DNA of 33,579 bases, from contig JAFGVD010000021.1 in NCBI GenBank assembly GCA_016938135.1, positions 1-33,579 of the forward strand, read 5' to 3'. A model generated the notes under the pieces. The model searched no databases. It had not been told where the DNA came from and saw only the letters and a list, made by a program, of their open reading frames with translations. Origin of the DNA: Coriobacteriia bacterium. Lineage in GTDB: Bacteria; Actinomycetota; Coriobacteriia; Anaerosomatales; Anaerosomataceae. Shown here piece after piece: positions 16,572 through 24,887 of the stretch; the first letter of the stretch is position 1, and each line of letters starts with the position of its first letter. A program made the position numbers and the translations under genes.

Positions 16572-17546
16572 GTGCTGAACACCACCCAGGTTCGCCTGGT
16601 AGTGCCATGTGATCTTGAAATGGTCGATCTTCTCGGCCAAGGGGACCATCTTCTGAAACTCATCGAGGACCAGTTCGAATCGGACATATCGGTCCGTGGC
16701 AACGAGGTCTCTATCACCGGCGAGAGCGGCGAGGCCCAGGGCGTCTCGGCGCTGCTCGCGGAGCTCATCGCGCTTGTCCAGAAGGGTGAACGGCTCACGC
16801 CCGACAGCGTGGACCGCGCCATCGAGATGCTCAAGCGCGGCGAATGCAGTCCCTCCAGTGTTTTCTCCGACGTGTTGGTGGCGCATCGCGGCAAGACCAT
16901 CCGTCCCAAGACCGCCGGGCAGAAGCATTATGTCGATGCCATTCGCAGGAACACCGTCACGTTCGGCATCGGCCCGGCCGGCACGGGCAAGACCTACCTC
17001 GCCATGGCCATGGCGGTCGACTCGCTCAAGAAGAAAGAGGTCGGCCGGATCATCCTCACAAGGCCCGCCGTCGAGGCAGGGGAGAGGCTGGGCTTTTTGC
17101 CCGGTTCCCTTTCCGAGAAGGTCGACCCGTACCTGCGTCCGCTCTACGACGCGCTGTTCGACATGATGGACATCGAGAAGTCCCAGGCGCTCACCGAGAG
17201 GGGAGTCATCGAGGTGGCGCCGTTGGCGTTCATGCGCGGCCGGACGCTCAACGACAGCTTCGTCATCCTTGACGAGGCCCAGAACACCTCACCCGAGCAG
17301 ATGAAGATGTTTCTGACCCGCCTTGGATTTGGCAGCAAGGTGGTCATCACCGGGGACATCACCCAGGTGGACCTGGCCGGAGGCAAGTCAGGGCTCAAAG
17401 AGGTCCGTGCCATCCTCGATGGCGTCAAGGACGTCGAGTTCGTCGAGCTGAACTCCAGAGACGTGGTCCGTCACCGGCTGGTGCAGCGGATCGTGACCGC
17501 CTACGGCGAGTACGAGGAGAAGAAAGCACAGGCTTCAGATGACTAG
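16572..17546 (+). CDS. phoH: PhoH-like ATPase
   Basis: PhoH-family P-loop ATPases, located next to ybeY in most bacteria, are linked to RNA metabolism and ribosome maturation. The exact role is unproven. The protein has about 324 residues: a KH-like N-terminal part (VRGNEVSITGESGEAQGV), then the ATPase domain with GPAGTGKT (134-141), LTRPAVEAGERLGFLPGSLSEKVDPYLRPLYDAL and Walker B VILDEAQN, then sensor ITGDITQVDL. The GTG at 16572 (GAGAGG about 10 nt upstream) is preferred to the ATG at 16554, which has no ribosome site; this is uncertain. The 97-nt gap after mtaB holds a 7-bp hairpin (16488-16494 with 16509-16515). It overlaps pgpH by 8 nt. Confidence 0.93.
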   Translation: MLNTTQVRLVVPCDLEMVDLLGQGDHLLKLIEDQFESDISVRGNEVSITGESGEAQGVSALLAELIALVQKGERLTPDSVDRAIEMLKRGECSPSSVFSDVLVAHRGKTIRPKTAGQKHYVDAIRRNTVTFGIGPAGTGKTYLAMAMAVDSLKKKEVGRIILTRPAVEAGERLGFLPGSLSEKVDPYLRPLYDALFDMMDIEKSQALTERGVIEVAPLAFMRGRTLNDSFVILDEAQNTSPEQMKMFLTRLGFGSKVVITGDITQVDLAGGKSGLKEVRAILDGVKDVEFVELNSRDVVRHRLVQRIVTAYGEYEEKKAQASDD

Positions 17547-19632
17547 CGTGTTCGAGCGCATTAAGGAGAGATGGCCCGCAAGCGGGCCGCTTTCCACAGT
17601 GAACGGGCAGCGCGTGATTCTTGGCATCCTGGTCATGCTGCTGGCCGCTGTTCCGCTGGCCGTCCGCACCGTGCCTATCGGTCTTGAAGAGGGCGCTCCT
17701 GCTCCCCGTACGTACCGCGCCACGCGTGCGATCCAGTACGTGGACCAGGAGGCGACCGAAGCCCTCCGACAGGTGGCCTCCGACGCCGTCAGCCCGGTCT
17801 ATGCTTTCGACGCGCAGGCCCAGTCCGACGCACGCCGCAGCGTCGTGGAGTTCTTCTCCTCGGCGGTCTCGGTCAAGACCTCCTTCTCCGAGGACACCAC
17901 CAGCCAGGTGGACTTCATGCTCGAGCGCTACGGGAGCGAAGTGGATACCGAGACGATCGAAGCGGTCGTCGCGCTGGAAGTAGAGTCCATCGAGGTCGCC
18001 GAGCGAAACACCGAGGCGCTTGTGGCCGGCATCTTGTCGGCGCGTATCCTCGAGGGCGACTTGGGTGATGCACGCAACCAACTCGCGCAGAGTGCGGAGC
18101 TCATCCCGCTTTCGCTGGCCGAGCGCTACGTGGTCATCGCCGCAGGCAGCACGTTTTTGGAGCCTACTCTGGTGGTGGATGAAGCAGCCACTGCTCGCGC
18201 GCGCCAGGAGGCCTCAGACAGGGTCTCCTCGGTGGTCATTCTCAAACAAGAAGGCGAGAACATCGTTGAGAAGGGTGACATCGTCACTCAGCGGGACATA
18301 GACATGGTCCGAAGTCTTGGTGGTCTGGAACAGGGCGTGGATATGCAGTCCACCCTGGCCGCTATCGGGCTGATGTGGCTGCTGATCACCGCTATCGGTG
18401 GCTACCTGCAGCGTTTCGAGCACCCTGTGTGGCTGCGCTTCCGTGACCTGCTCATCATGGCGGTCCTGCTGCTGGGGATGATGTACCTTACCCGTGGAAC
18501 GGCTCTGCTTGCGCCTGAAGTCTCGCCGTACGTCATGCCGGTACCGTTGGCGGCGATCCTGGCGACCCTGCTCGTGAGTCCTGTTGCGGGCATCCTGATG
18601 ACCCTGCTGACCACCGTCGCGGGGCTGCTTCTGGGCTTTTCCGGCGGAGTGCAGGTTGTCGCGACCCTGCTTGCAAGCGCTGCAGCGGTAGTGATCATGG
18701 CCAATATCAGCCAGCGCAGTCACTTGTTCTATGCGGGTGCGGCGGTTATCGCCCTGGTGGGCATGGTGGCGTTCGGCGCATCGCTTGCCTCGGGCAATAC
18801 TCTGCGCACATCGCTTCTGGGCGGCGCTTATGGCGGTGTCGGTGGTCTCGTTACCGCCATCCTCACTCTTGGTCTGCTGCCGTTCTTCGAGTACATCTTC
18901 GGTGTCACCACTGACATCCGGCTTCTGGAGCTGGGCAGTCCCAGCCATCCGCTGCTCCGTCGCCTCATGACGGAAGCTCCCGGCACCTACAGCCATTCAG
19001 TGATGACAGGGAACCTGGCCGAATCCGCCGCTGAGGCGATCGGTGCCAATCCTGTGCTGGCGCGAGTGGGGGCGTACTTCCATGATGTGGGCAAGATCCG
19101 TCGCCCGGGGTTCTTCGTCGAGAACCAGGCCGGCGGAGAGAACCCGCACGACACCACATCGCCCACTCTTTCGGCGCTCATCATCACCGCACACGTCCGG
19201 GACGGGATCGACCTGGCCAAAGAGTACAAGCTGCCAAAAGAGATCGTGGACATCATCCGTCAGCACCACGGGACGTCGATGGTGACCTACTTCTATAACA
19301 AGGCTGCCAGCAACGGAGCCACGGTGCTCGACTCGGACTTCCGGTACTCGGGCGAGCGTCCGTCAACGCCGGAGGCGGCCCTGATCATGCTCGCGGACAG
19401 CGTCGAAGCGGCGGTACGTACCGTCAAGAAGGCGACGCCGCCCAAGATTGAAGAGGCGGTGCGCAAGGTGGTCGCCGCCAAGATGGAGGATCACCAGCTT
19501 GATGATGCGGACCTGACCCTTGCTGATATCGAGCGGATCGTGCAGGTCTATGCGCGGATGCTCGCCAGTATCTACCATCCCCGTATCGAGTATCCGGAAG
19601 CAGAACTCAGGAAGGAGCAGCATGCAAGTTAG
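17539..19632 (+). CDS. pgpH: 7TM-HD phosphohydrolase, c-di-AMP phosphodiesterase PgpH type
   Basis: PgpH-type enzymes (YqfF in Bacillus) cleave cyclic di-AMP at the membrane. The product is 697 residues, the full family length. There is one N-terminal membrane segment (about 27-45), an external 7TMR-HDED domain rich in Glu/Asp (about 50-265), seven hydrophobic segments (about 272-460) and a cytosolic HD domain. Metal ligands are visible at H486 (TYSHSVMTGNL), H515-D516 (AYFHDVGKIRRP), ENPHD, LIITAHVRDG and QHHGTSMV. The gene overlaps phoH by 8 nt (ATGACTAG) and ybeY by 11 nt, giving the conserved phoH-pgpH-ybeY trio. No diadenylate cyclase is in the window, so the substrate is assigned from the family. 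Confidence 0.93.
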   Translation: MTSVFERIKERWPASGPLSTVNGQRVILGILVMLLAAVPLAVRTVPIGLEEGAPAPRTYRATRAIQYVDQEATEALRQVASDAVSPVYAFDAQAQSDARRSVVEFFSSAVSVKTSFSEDTTSQVDFMLERYGSEVDTETIEAVVALEVESIEVAERNTEALVAGILSARILEGDLGDARNQLAQSAELIPLSLAERYVVIAAGSTFLEPTLVVDEAATARARQEASDRVSSVVILKQEGENIVEKGDIVTQRDIDMVRSLGGLEQGVDMQSTLAAIGLMWLLITAIGGYLQRFEHPVWLRFRDLLIMAVLLLGMMYLTRGTALLAPEVSPYVMPVPLAAILATLLVSPVAGILMTLLTTVAGLLLGFSGGVQVVATLLASAAAVVIMANISQRSHLFYAGAAVIALVGMVAFGASLASGNTLRTSLLGGAYGGVGGLVTAILTLGLLPFFEYIFGVTTDIRLLELGSPSHPLLRRLMTEAPGTYSHSVMTGNLAESAAEAIGANPVLARVGAYFHDVGKIRRPGFFVENQAGGENPHDTTSPTLSALIITAHVRDGIDLAKEYKLPKEIVDIIRQHHGTSMVTYFYNKAASNGATVLDSDFRYSGERPSTPEAALIMLADSVEAAVRTVKKATPPKIEEAVRKVVAAKMEDHQLDDADLTLADIERIVQVYARMLASIYHPRIEYPEAELRKEQHAS

Positions 19633-20065
19633 CGTCAGCAGTCATCGTGAGCCTGAACCGCTGAGCCTGGACGCATTCGAGCGTCTCGGGCTGTTCGTGT
19701 TGCGCCTGGAGGACGCGCCCGAAGAAGCCGAGCTCTCTGTCGCGCTCGTGGACGTTGAGGAGATGGCACACCTTAATGAGCAGTATCGAGGCATCCAGGG
19801 CCCCACAGATGTTCTCTCGTTCGGGTGCGACGATCCGTGTCCTACAGGAGGCGATGAGCCCATCTTGCTGGGCGACGTGATCATCTCGCCTGACGTGGCC
19901 ATCAAGCAGGCGGCCGAGCTGGGGACGACCATCGAGGCCGAGCTGAACCTGTTGCTTGTGCATGGTTGTCTGCACCTGCTTGGCTACGACCACGAGAGCG
20001 ACGAGGACGCGGCTGTCATGCAATCTCGTGAGCAGGTCGTGCTCGACGCATACGCGGCGGAGTAG
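19622..20065 (+). CDS. ybeY: Endoribonuclease YbeY (rRNA maturation factor)
   Basis: YbeY is a zinc-dependent single-strand endoribonuclease required for 16S rRNA 3' maturation and 70S quality control. The product is 147 residues. The metal site HGCLHLLGYDH provides H114, H118 and H124 in the family pattern HxxxHxxGxDH. The upstream core has VDVEEMAHLNEQYRGIQGPTDVLSF and ILLGDVIIS, both diagnostic. The ATG at 19622 follows AAGGAG (19612-19617) closely and lies inside the end of pgpH. The same frame is open further upstream, but that part is a shadow of pgpH. It sits next to phoH and shortly before era, its known functional partner in 16S maturation. Confidence 0.96.
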   Translation: MQVSVSSHREPEPLSLDAFERLGLFVLRLEDAPEEAELSVALVDVEEMAHLNEQYRGIQGPTDVLSFGCDDPCPTGGDEPILLGDVIISPDVAIKQAAELGTTIEAELNLLLVHGCLHLLGYDHESDEDAAVMQSREQVVLDAYAAE

Positions 20066-20070
20066 TCATC

Positions 20071-20775
20071 ATGCGCAGCAGATCGCTGCTTTGGAGCTTC
20101 AACTACGCCATTGAGGGCATCGCCTACGCATTGCGCACCCAGCGCAATATGCGCATCCATGTGGCCAGCGCCATCGTGGTCCTCATCGCCTCGCTGTTCT
20201 TGCGTATCGAGCGGGCCGAGTTCCTCGCGGTCGTGTTCGCCATCGCGTTCGTCCTGGTCACCGAGCTGGTCAACACAGCCGTTGAGGCCACCGTCGACAT
20301 CGTCACGGACTCTTTCCTGCCGCTGGCAAAGGTGGCAAAAGACGTCGCTGCGGGGGCTGTGTTCGTCTCGGCGATCACCGCGCTGATCGTCGGCTACATC
20401 GTGTTCTTCTCGCGTCTGACGCACGTGACCGACATCCTCCTGATCCGTGTGCAGCAGACGCCGCTTCATGTGACCGTGGTGGCGCTCGCCGTCACGGCGC
20501 TTGCGGTGTTGATCATGAAGGCGTTTCGCCGAGAAGGCGGCACGTGGGTGCGCGGGGGCTGGCCTTCGGGCCACACCGCATTGGCCAGCGCCGGAGCGGC
20601 CGCGATCACGTACATAACCGGTAATCCCGCTGCCGCGGTGATCAGCCTGTCGGTGGCGGCGCTGGTGGCTCAGAGCCGTGTGGAGTCGGAAGCGCATACA
20701 GTGCCGCAGGTGGTGTGGGGTGCGGCCACCGGGCTGCTCATCACCACCGTGATCTTTCAGCTATTCTGGTTCTAG
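20071..20775 (+). CDS. Diacylglycerol/undecaprenol kinase fused to a PAP2-like phosphatase domain
   Basis: The first half (residues 1-120) is a DgkA-type small integral kinase: SFNYAIEGIAYALRTQRNMRIH, the acidic membrane motif VTELVNTAVEATVD (63-76) and LAKVAKDVAAGAV. In Gram-positive relatives this domain phosphorylates undecaprenol. The second half (about 130-234) carries PAP2-type motifs: PSGH (165-168) and SRVESEAHTVPQVVWG (S202, R203, H209), with membrane helices between. The usual first motif KxxxxxxRP is degenerate (only K150 and R153/R154 nearby). The two halves could phosphorylate the lipid carrier and remove phosphate from its pyrophosphate form. Similar two-domain proteins are known from Firmicutes, to my recollection. 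GGAG (20059-20062) gives an 8-nt spacing to the ATG, 5 nt after ybeY. Confidence 0.88.
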   Translation: MRSRSLLWSFNYAIEGIAYALRTQRNMRIHVASAIVVLIASLFLRIERAEFLAVVFAIAFVLVTELVNTAVEATVDIVTDSFLPLAKVAKDVAAGAVFVSAITALIVGYIVFFSRLTHVTDILLIRVQQTPLHVTVVALAVTALAVLIMKAFRREGGTWVRGGWPSGHTALASAGAAAITYITGNPAAAVISLSVAALVAQSRVESEAHTVPQVVWGAATGLLITTVIFQLFWF

Positions 20776-20805
20776 ACACTCAAGAAAGGTGACCTGAGGT
20801 CCCAG

Positions 20806-22092
20806 ATGATGACCATCACTCTCGGTATAGAGCTCGTCTTGTTCGTCCTTCTCGTTGCGGCCACAGCGGTCATGTCGGCCGCTGACGGGGCCGTCGCGTT
20901 GATGACCCGCAGCCGCACCCGGCGTCTGTTGGAGGCCGACCGCAGTGGTGCGGAAGCGGTGGATAGCCTCACCGAGCGGCCCAGTCGCCTTGCCGGCGCG
21001 CTTGCCGTCCTGCGGGTGCTCACCTATGCCATCGCCGCGCTGACCGTCGTGGAGTTCTTCTCGTCTTCTGCCGAGACGGTCGTCTTCCTTGTCAGGTTTG
21101 CGGGCGCGGTGGTTGGCGTTGCGATCGCGTTCGTGTTGGGCGAGACGCTTCCGCGCGCGCTTGCGGTCCACAACCCCGAGCGCGTGGCTCTGGCCTCGGG
21201 CGGTGCGGCGCTGAAGTTCACTGCCGCCCTCTACCCGGTGGCGCGGGCTTTCTCGGCGGGATGGTTGTGGCTTGTGGGCCTCGTGGCCGAGGAGCGCGTG
21301 GTCGACGTCTGGATCACCGAAGACGAGTACCGCAACGCGTCGGTCACCGACGATGAGGAGTCCGCGCGTGAGGAGGCCGAGGAGGCCTTCATCGACGCCG
21401 TGGCTGATTTCACGTCCAAGATCGTGCGCGAGGTCATGGTGCCGCGCCCGGACATGGAGTGCCTTGAGGACACCTGCACCGTCGCCGAGGCCATCGAGGC
21501 CATCGAGCGCAGCGGCTACTCACGGCTGCCGGTCTACCACGAGTCGGTGGACGATATCTTGGGTGTTCTGTACGCGAAAGACCTGCTGGTCTGCATGGGT
21601 CGCGGGGAGTGCGATCCGGCTATCACCGCGCTGGCGCGGGAGGCGTACTTCGTACCCGAGACCAAGCCTATCGAGGAGCTCCTCGTTGAGATGCGCTCCC
21701 GCACCCATATCGCTGTCGTAGCTGACGAGTATGGTGGTACCGCAGGACTGGTGACCATCGAGGACCTGCTTGAGGAGATCGTCGGCGAGATATTCGACGA
21801 GTACGACCGAGCGGAGCCGTTCATGGTGTCTTTGGGCACGGACAGCTACCGCGTGGACGGTCGTATGCCCATCGATGACCTCAATGAGGCGTTCGGCACG
21901 GACATAGACATAGAGGCCGACAGTGTGGGTGGCCTGTTCATCGAGCTTGCGGGCCATATCCCCGATGCCGGTGAGCAGATCGTTGTTGAAGGACTGCGCT
22001 TGACAGTGGACGATGTCGAGAACAACAGGATCCGGCGCATGATCGTCGAGCCGGCCGTGAACGTGACAGACGAGGAGAACCAAGATGCCTGA
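20806..22092 (+). CDS. CNNM/CorC-HlyC family membrane protein with CBS domains
   Basis: Members of this family are membrane proteins with a cytosolic CBS pair, linked to Mg2+ or Co2+ transport; the older name 'hemolysin' is misleading. The protein has 428 residues. The DUF21/CNNM membrane part (about 1-160) contains VMSAADGAVALMTRSRTRRL and FVLGETLPRALAVHNPERVAL. Two CBS domains follow (about 205-330; EVMVPRPDMECLED, YSRLPVYHESVDDILGVLYAKDLL, HIAVVADEYGGTAGLVTIEDLLEEIVGEI). A CorC/HlyC domain (about 345-420; YRVDGRMPIDDLNEAFG) closes it. GAGG (20796-20799) supports the ATG at 20806. It overlaps cdd by 8 nt. In many genomes a gene of this type lies between ybeY and era, as here. Confidence 0.93.
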   Translation: MMTITLGIELVLFVLLVAATAVMSAADGAVALMTRSRTRRLLEADRSGAEAVDSLTERPSRLAGALAVLRVLTYAIAALTVVEFFSSSAETVVFLVRFAGAVVGVAIAFVLGETLPRALAVHNPERVALASGGAALKFTAALYPVARAFSAGWLWLVGLVAEERVVDVWITEDEYRNASVTDDEESAREEAEEAFIDAVADFTSKIVREVMVPRPDMECLEDTCTVAEAIEAIERSGYSRLPVYHESVDDILGVLYAKDLLVCMGRGECDPAITALAREAYFVPETKPIEELLVEMRSRTHIAVVADEYGGTAGLVTIEDLLEEIVGEIFDEYDRAEPFMVSLGTDSYRVDGRMPIDDLNEAFGTDIDIEADSVGGLFIELAGHIPDAGEQIVVEGLRLTVDDVENNRIRRMIVEPAVNVTDEENQDA

Positions 22093-22510
22093 GATCACCC
22101 AAGCCGACCTCGCACTGCTCGCGTTCGCACGCGAGGTGAAGAGCAAGGCATATGCGCCGTACTCGGATTTCAGAGTCGGTGCGGCAGTGTTCGCCGGTGG
22201 CGAGATATTCCAGGGTGTCAACGTTGAGAACGCCGCGTATGGTTCCGGTATCTGCGCCGAGCGTGCCGCGGCCATGGCCGCTGTGACTGCCGGGTTCACC
22301 GACTTCGACGCTATCGCCGTGGTAGGGGATTCCGAGTCGCCCACGGTGCCGTGCGGCGCCTGTCGTCAGTTCCTGGCCGAGTTCAATCCCGATCTGCGCG
22401 TGATCATGGGCGGTCGCACTGACGCAGTCATGGTGATGACGCTGGAGGAACTGCTGCCCGAGGCTTTCGTGCGCGGCTATCTCGACCAGGACGATGGCGG
22501 TGATGAGTAG
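22085..22510 (+). CDS. cdd: Cytidine deaminase
   Basis: The enzyme deaminates cytidine and deoxycytidine to uridine and deoxyuridine in pyrimidine salvage, using zinc. The product is 141 residues, the homotetrameric short form. The site is complete: YAPYSDFRVGAA and GVNVENAAYG for substrate binding, CAE (C57, catalytic E59) and PCGAC (C90, C93) as zinc ligands. It starts inside the preceding CBS gene (8-nt overlap) and its stop overlaps the era GTG by 1 nt. deoC, two genes on, uses the deoxyribose phosphate produced downstream in the same salvage path, so the pair may be a small metabolic module set among RNA-maturation genes. Confidence 0.96.
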   Translation: MPEITQADLALLAFAREVKSKAYAPYSDFRVGAAVFAGGEIFQGVNVENAAYGSGICAERAAAMAAVTAGFTDFDAIAVVGDSESPTVPCGACRQFLAEFNPDLRVIMGGRTDAVMVMTLEELLPEAFVRGYLDQDDGGDE

Positions 22511-23424
22511 TGGGTTCCAGTTCCTACGCGGAGGTCCTCAGTGGGTTTGTCGCGCTTGTCGGTCGGCCTAACGCCGGCAAGTCTACGCTCACAAACGCCC
22601 TGGTGGGCGCAAAGGTCGCCATCACGTCGGATACGCCCCAGACCACCCGGCATCGCTTGCGTGCTGTTCTGGACCTGGATGATGCGCAGATAGTCATCGT
22701 GGACACTCCGGGGATGCATAAGCCGCAAGACGCCCTTGGCGAGGAGCTCAATCGCTCCAGCCTGTTGGCTCTTTCCGACGTCGACGTGGCATGCCTGGTG
22801 ATCGATGCCTCTGTCAAAGTGGGGAAGGGCGATAAGTGGGTGGCGCATCGTGTCCTGGAGAGCAGCGCCAAAAAGGTGCTGGTGCTCACCAAGGCGGACC
22901 TGGTCTCACAAGAGGACATGGTCGAGCGGCTGCAGTTCGCCCGTAGTCTGGGAACGTTCGATGACGAAGTGGTCCTCTCGGCGGTTGATGGATTCAATCT
23001 TGGCGGTTTCGTTGAGACCGTGAAGCGCTATCTGCCCATGGGTCCGCGTTACTTCCCACGCGATATGCCTACAGATCAGCCGCTGGGCGTGATGTTGGCC
23101 GAGTTCATACGCGAGAAGGTCCTGCGCAACACCCGCGACGAAGTCCCGCACGCGATAGGCGTGGAGATCGAGGATCTTGCCGTCAGCCCGGATGGTGAGC
23201 ACACCAACGTGCAGGCGTACATCTACGTGGAACGTGAGTCACAAAAGGGCATCATCATCGGCAAGGGTGGCGAGATGATCCGCAAGATAGGTACCGAGGC
23301 CCGGGGGGACCTTGAGAGATTGCTTGGCACCAAGGTGTATCTGGATCTGCGCGTGAAGGTCAAGAAGGACTGGCGTCGGGATGCTTCGCAGATCCGGCGC
23401 TTCGGGTATGGGGAGGGGCTCTAG
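22510..23424 (+). CDS. era: GTPase Era (16S rRNA-binding)
   Basis: Era is a GTPase with a KH domain that binds the 3' end of 16S rRNA and monitors 30S assembly. The product is 304 residues. G1 is GRPNAGKS (18-25), G2 region DTPQTTRHR, G3 DTPG (64-67) and G4 TKAD (126-129). The KH domain at the C-terminus includes YVERESQKGIIIGKGGEMIRKIG and ends VKVKKDWRRDASQIRRFGY. The start is the GTG at 22510, which shares its G with the cdd stop TAG; only a weak GATGAG-like purine stretch precedes it. YbeY, encoded four genes upstream, acts with Era on the same rRNA end. Confidence 0.97.
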   Translation: MGSSSYAEVLSGFVALVGRPNAGKSTLTNALVGAKVAITSDTPQTTRHRLRAVLDLDDAQIVIVDTPGMHKPQDALGEELNRSSLLALSDVDVACLVIDASVKVGKGDKWVAHRVLESSAKKVLVLTKADLVSQEDMVERLQFARSLGTFDDEVVLSAVDGFNLGGFVETVKRYLPMGPRYFPRDMPTDQPLGVMLAEFIREKVLRNTRDEVPHAIGVEIEDLAVSPDGEHTNVQAYIYVERESQKGIIIGKGGEMIRKIGTEARGDLERLLGTKVYLDLRVKVKKDWRRDASQIRRFGYGEGL

Positions 23425-23426
23425 AT

Positions 23427-24113
23427 ATGACGATAGATCGCGTGTCTTTGGCATCCACTATCGACCAGACGCTGCTGAAACCCACGGTGGGTTACAAGGA
23501 AGCTGCCGGTTGGATGGATCGCAACGCCGATCAAGGCTTTGCTACGTTGTGTGTCTCACCGTTTCTCGTGCCGCTCGCATCGCAGAAGCTGGCCGGTTCC
23601 GTAACCCGGCTGTGCTCGGTGTGCGCGTTCCCGCTTGGATACAGCAACACGGAGTCCAAGGCAGAAGAGGCCGCGCATCTGGTCCAGATGGGCTGCCACG
23701 AGGTGGATATGGTGCTCAACATCGGCGCTGTGCTCGAGGCCGAGTTCGACTTCGTCGCTGATGACATCGCGGCCGTATGCACGGCGGTCTTCGACGAGTC
23801 TGATGGCGATTCGATCGTCAAAGTCATCCTGGAGACCGGCTACCTGAGCCCCGATCAGATAAGCAGGGCCAGTAGCCTGGCCATTGCCGCAGGCGCGCAC
23901 TTCGTGAAGACCTCCACCGGGTTTGGTCCCCGGGGGGCGTCTGTGGAGGACGTGGAAATCATGCGCAAGGCCGTGGGGCCGAAGGCCGGCATCAAGGCTG
24001 CTGGCGGTATCCGCGACCTGTCCACGGCGCTTGCGATGCTGGATGCCGGAGCGACGCGTCTTGGCACCTCTTCGGGAATCGAGCTTCTAGACGCACTCGA
24101 CGCCCGCGCATAG
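23427..24113 (+). CDS. deoC: Deoxyribose-phosphate aldolase
   Basis: DeoC splits 2-deoxyribose 5-phosphate into glyceraldehyde 3-phosphate and acetaldehyde, feeding deoxynucleoside carbon into glycolysis. The product is 228 residues. The Schiff-base lysine is K161 in FVKTSTGFGPRG. D94 (EVDMVLNIGA) and K190 (IKAAGGIRD) complete the catalytic set. The N-terminus has the family's IDQTLLKP. It starts 2 nt after the era stop and ends 15 nt before recO. recO follows in the same reading frame after the TAG and five codons. deoC is not part of the standard era-recO pairing, so it looks like an insertion into the cluster. With cdd it supports a salvage role. Confidence 0.96.
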   Translation: MTIDRVSLASTIDQTLLKPTVGYKEAAGWMDRNADQGFATLCVSPFLVPLASQKLAGSVTRLCSVCAFPLGYSNTESKAEEAAHLVQMGCHEVDMVLNIGAVLEAEFDFVADDIAAVCTAVFDESDGDSIVKVILETGYLSPDQISRASSLAIAAGAHFVKTSTGFGPRGASVEDVEIMRKAVGPKAGIKAAGGIRDLSTALAMLDAGATRLGTSSGIELLDALDARA

Positions 24114-24128
24114 CGGTCATCGCCGCCT

Positions 24129-24887
24129 ATGTCGGCCATATATCGCGTACAGGCACTCTCGCTGAAGAAGACCAAGCTCGGCGAGTCCGATCTCATCGTC
24201 ACGTTCCTCGCCGAGGACGGCTGTCAGGTGCGTGCCGTTGCCAAGGGCGCTCGCAAGACGAAGTCCCGGTTCGGCTCCCGGGTGGAGCCGTTCACGGTCG
24301 TGGACCTCATGCTCGCCCGTGGTCGCTCGCTCGATATCGTGACAGAGGCCCAGTGTGTGGCCACCCACGATGCGCTGCGCGGCGACCTTGACCGCATGTC
24401 AGCGGCGTCGGTGGTCGTGGACTTCCTCGATAAGATATCGGTTGAATGCCAGACAGAAGAGCGCCTGTTCGCTCTGTCTACCACCACACTGGATGTCATG
24501 GAACTCGCGGAAGTCGAAGACCTCCGCGCACTGGTGGTCGCGTTTCTCGTGAAAGGCATGGCCATGCACGGATACCGTCCGCAGCTGACCTCCTGCGCGG
24601 GATGCGCCGCTTCCATCCGCAATGGCGACTTCACGCTCTTCTCGATGTCCAGCGGCGGGGTGGTGTGCGCCGATTGTGCGGGCGCCGATACCAGCACCGT
24701 GCGTGTCTCGGCCGATGTCCCGGATGTATTGAATGCTCTGCTCGGTGCTCGGATGGCGGACGTGGGCGCGCTTGGAATCCCGGACAGGTTGTTGCGCGAT
24801 TCGCTGACCCTGCTGCGCACGTTCATCTCCTATCACGTGCCTATGCGCATGAAGGCGCTGGACATGTACGGCGGCGGAGTCCTCTAG
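24129..24887 (+). CDS. recO: DNA repair protein RecO
   Basis: RecO works with RecF and RecR to load RecA on SSB-coated gaps and to anneal strands. The product is 252 residues. An N-terminal OB fold ([39 protein letters not shown]) is followed by the helical domain. A zinc finger follows with C156, C159, C180 and C183 (SCAGCAA...VCADCAG). The end, [20 protein letters not shown], resembles other RecO proteins. No good Shine-Dalgarno precedes the ATG at 24129 (upstream bases are TCATCGCCGCCT). Coupling from deoC, whose stop lies 15 nt before, may matter. It ends the packed run that began at phoH; a 140-nt gap to glyQ follows. Confidence 0.94.
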   Translation: MSAIYRVQALSLKKTKLGESDLIVTFLAEDGCQVRAVAKGARKTKSRFGSRVEPFTVVDLMLARGRSLDIVTEAQCVATHDALRGDLDRMSAASVVVDFLDKISVECQTEERLFALSTTTLDVMELAEVEDLRALVVAFLVKGMAMHGYRPQLTSCAGCAASIRNGDFTLFSMSSGGVVCADCAGADTSTVRVSADVPDVLNALLGARMADVGALGIPDRLLRDSLTLLRTFISYHVPMRMKALDMYGGGVL

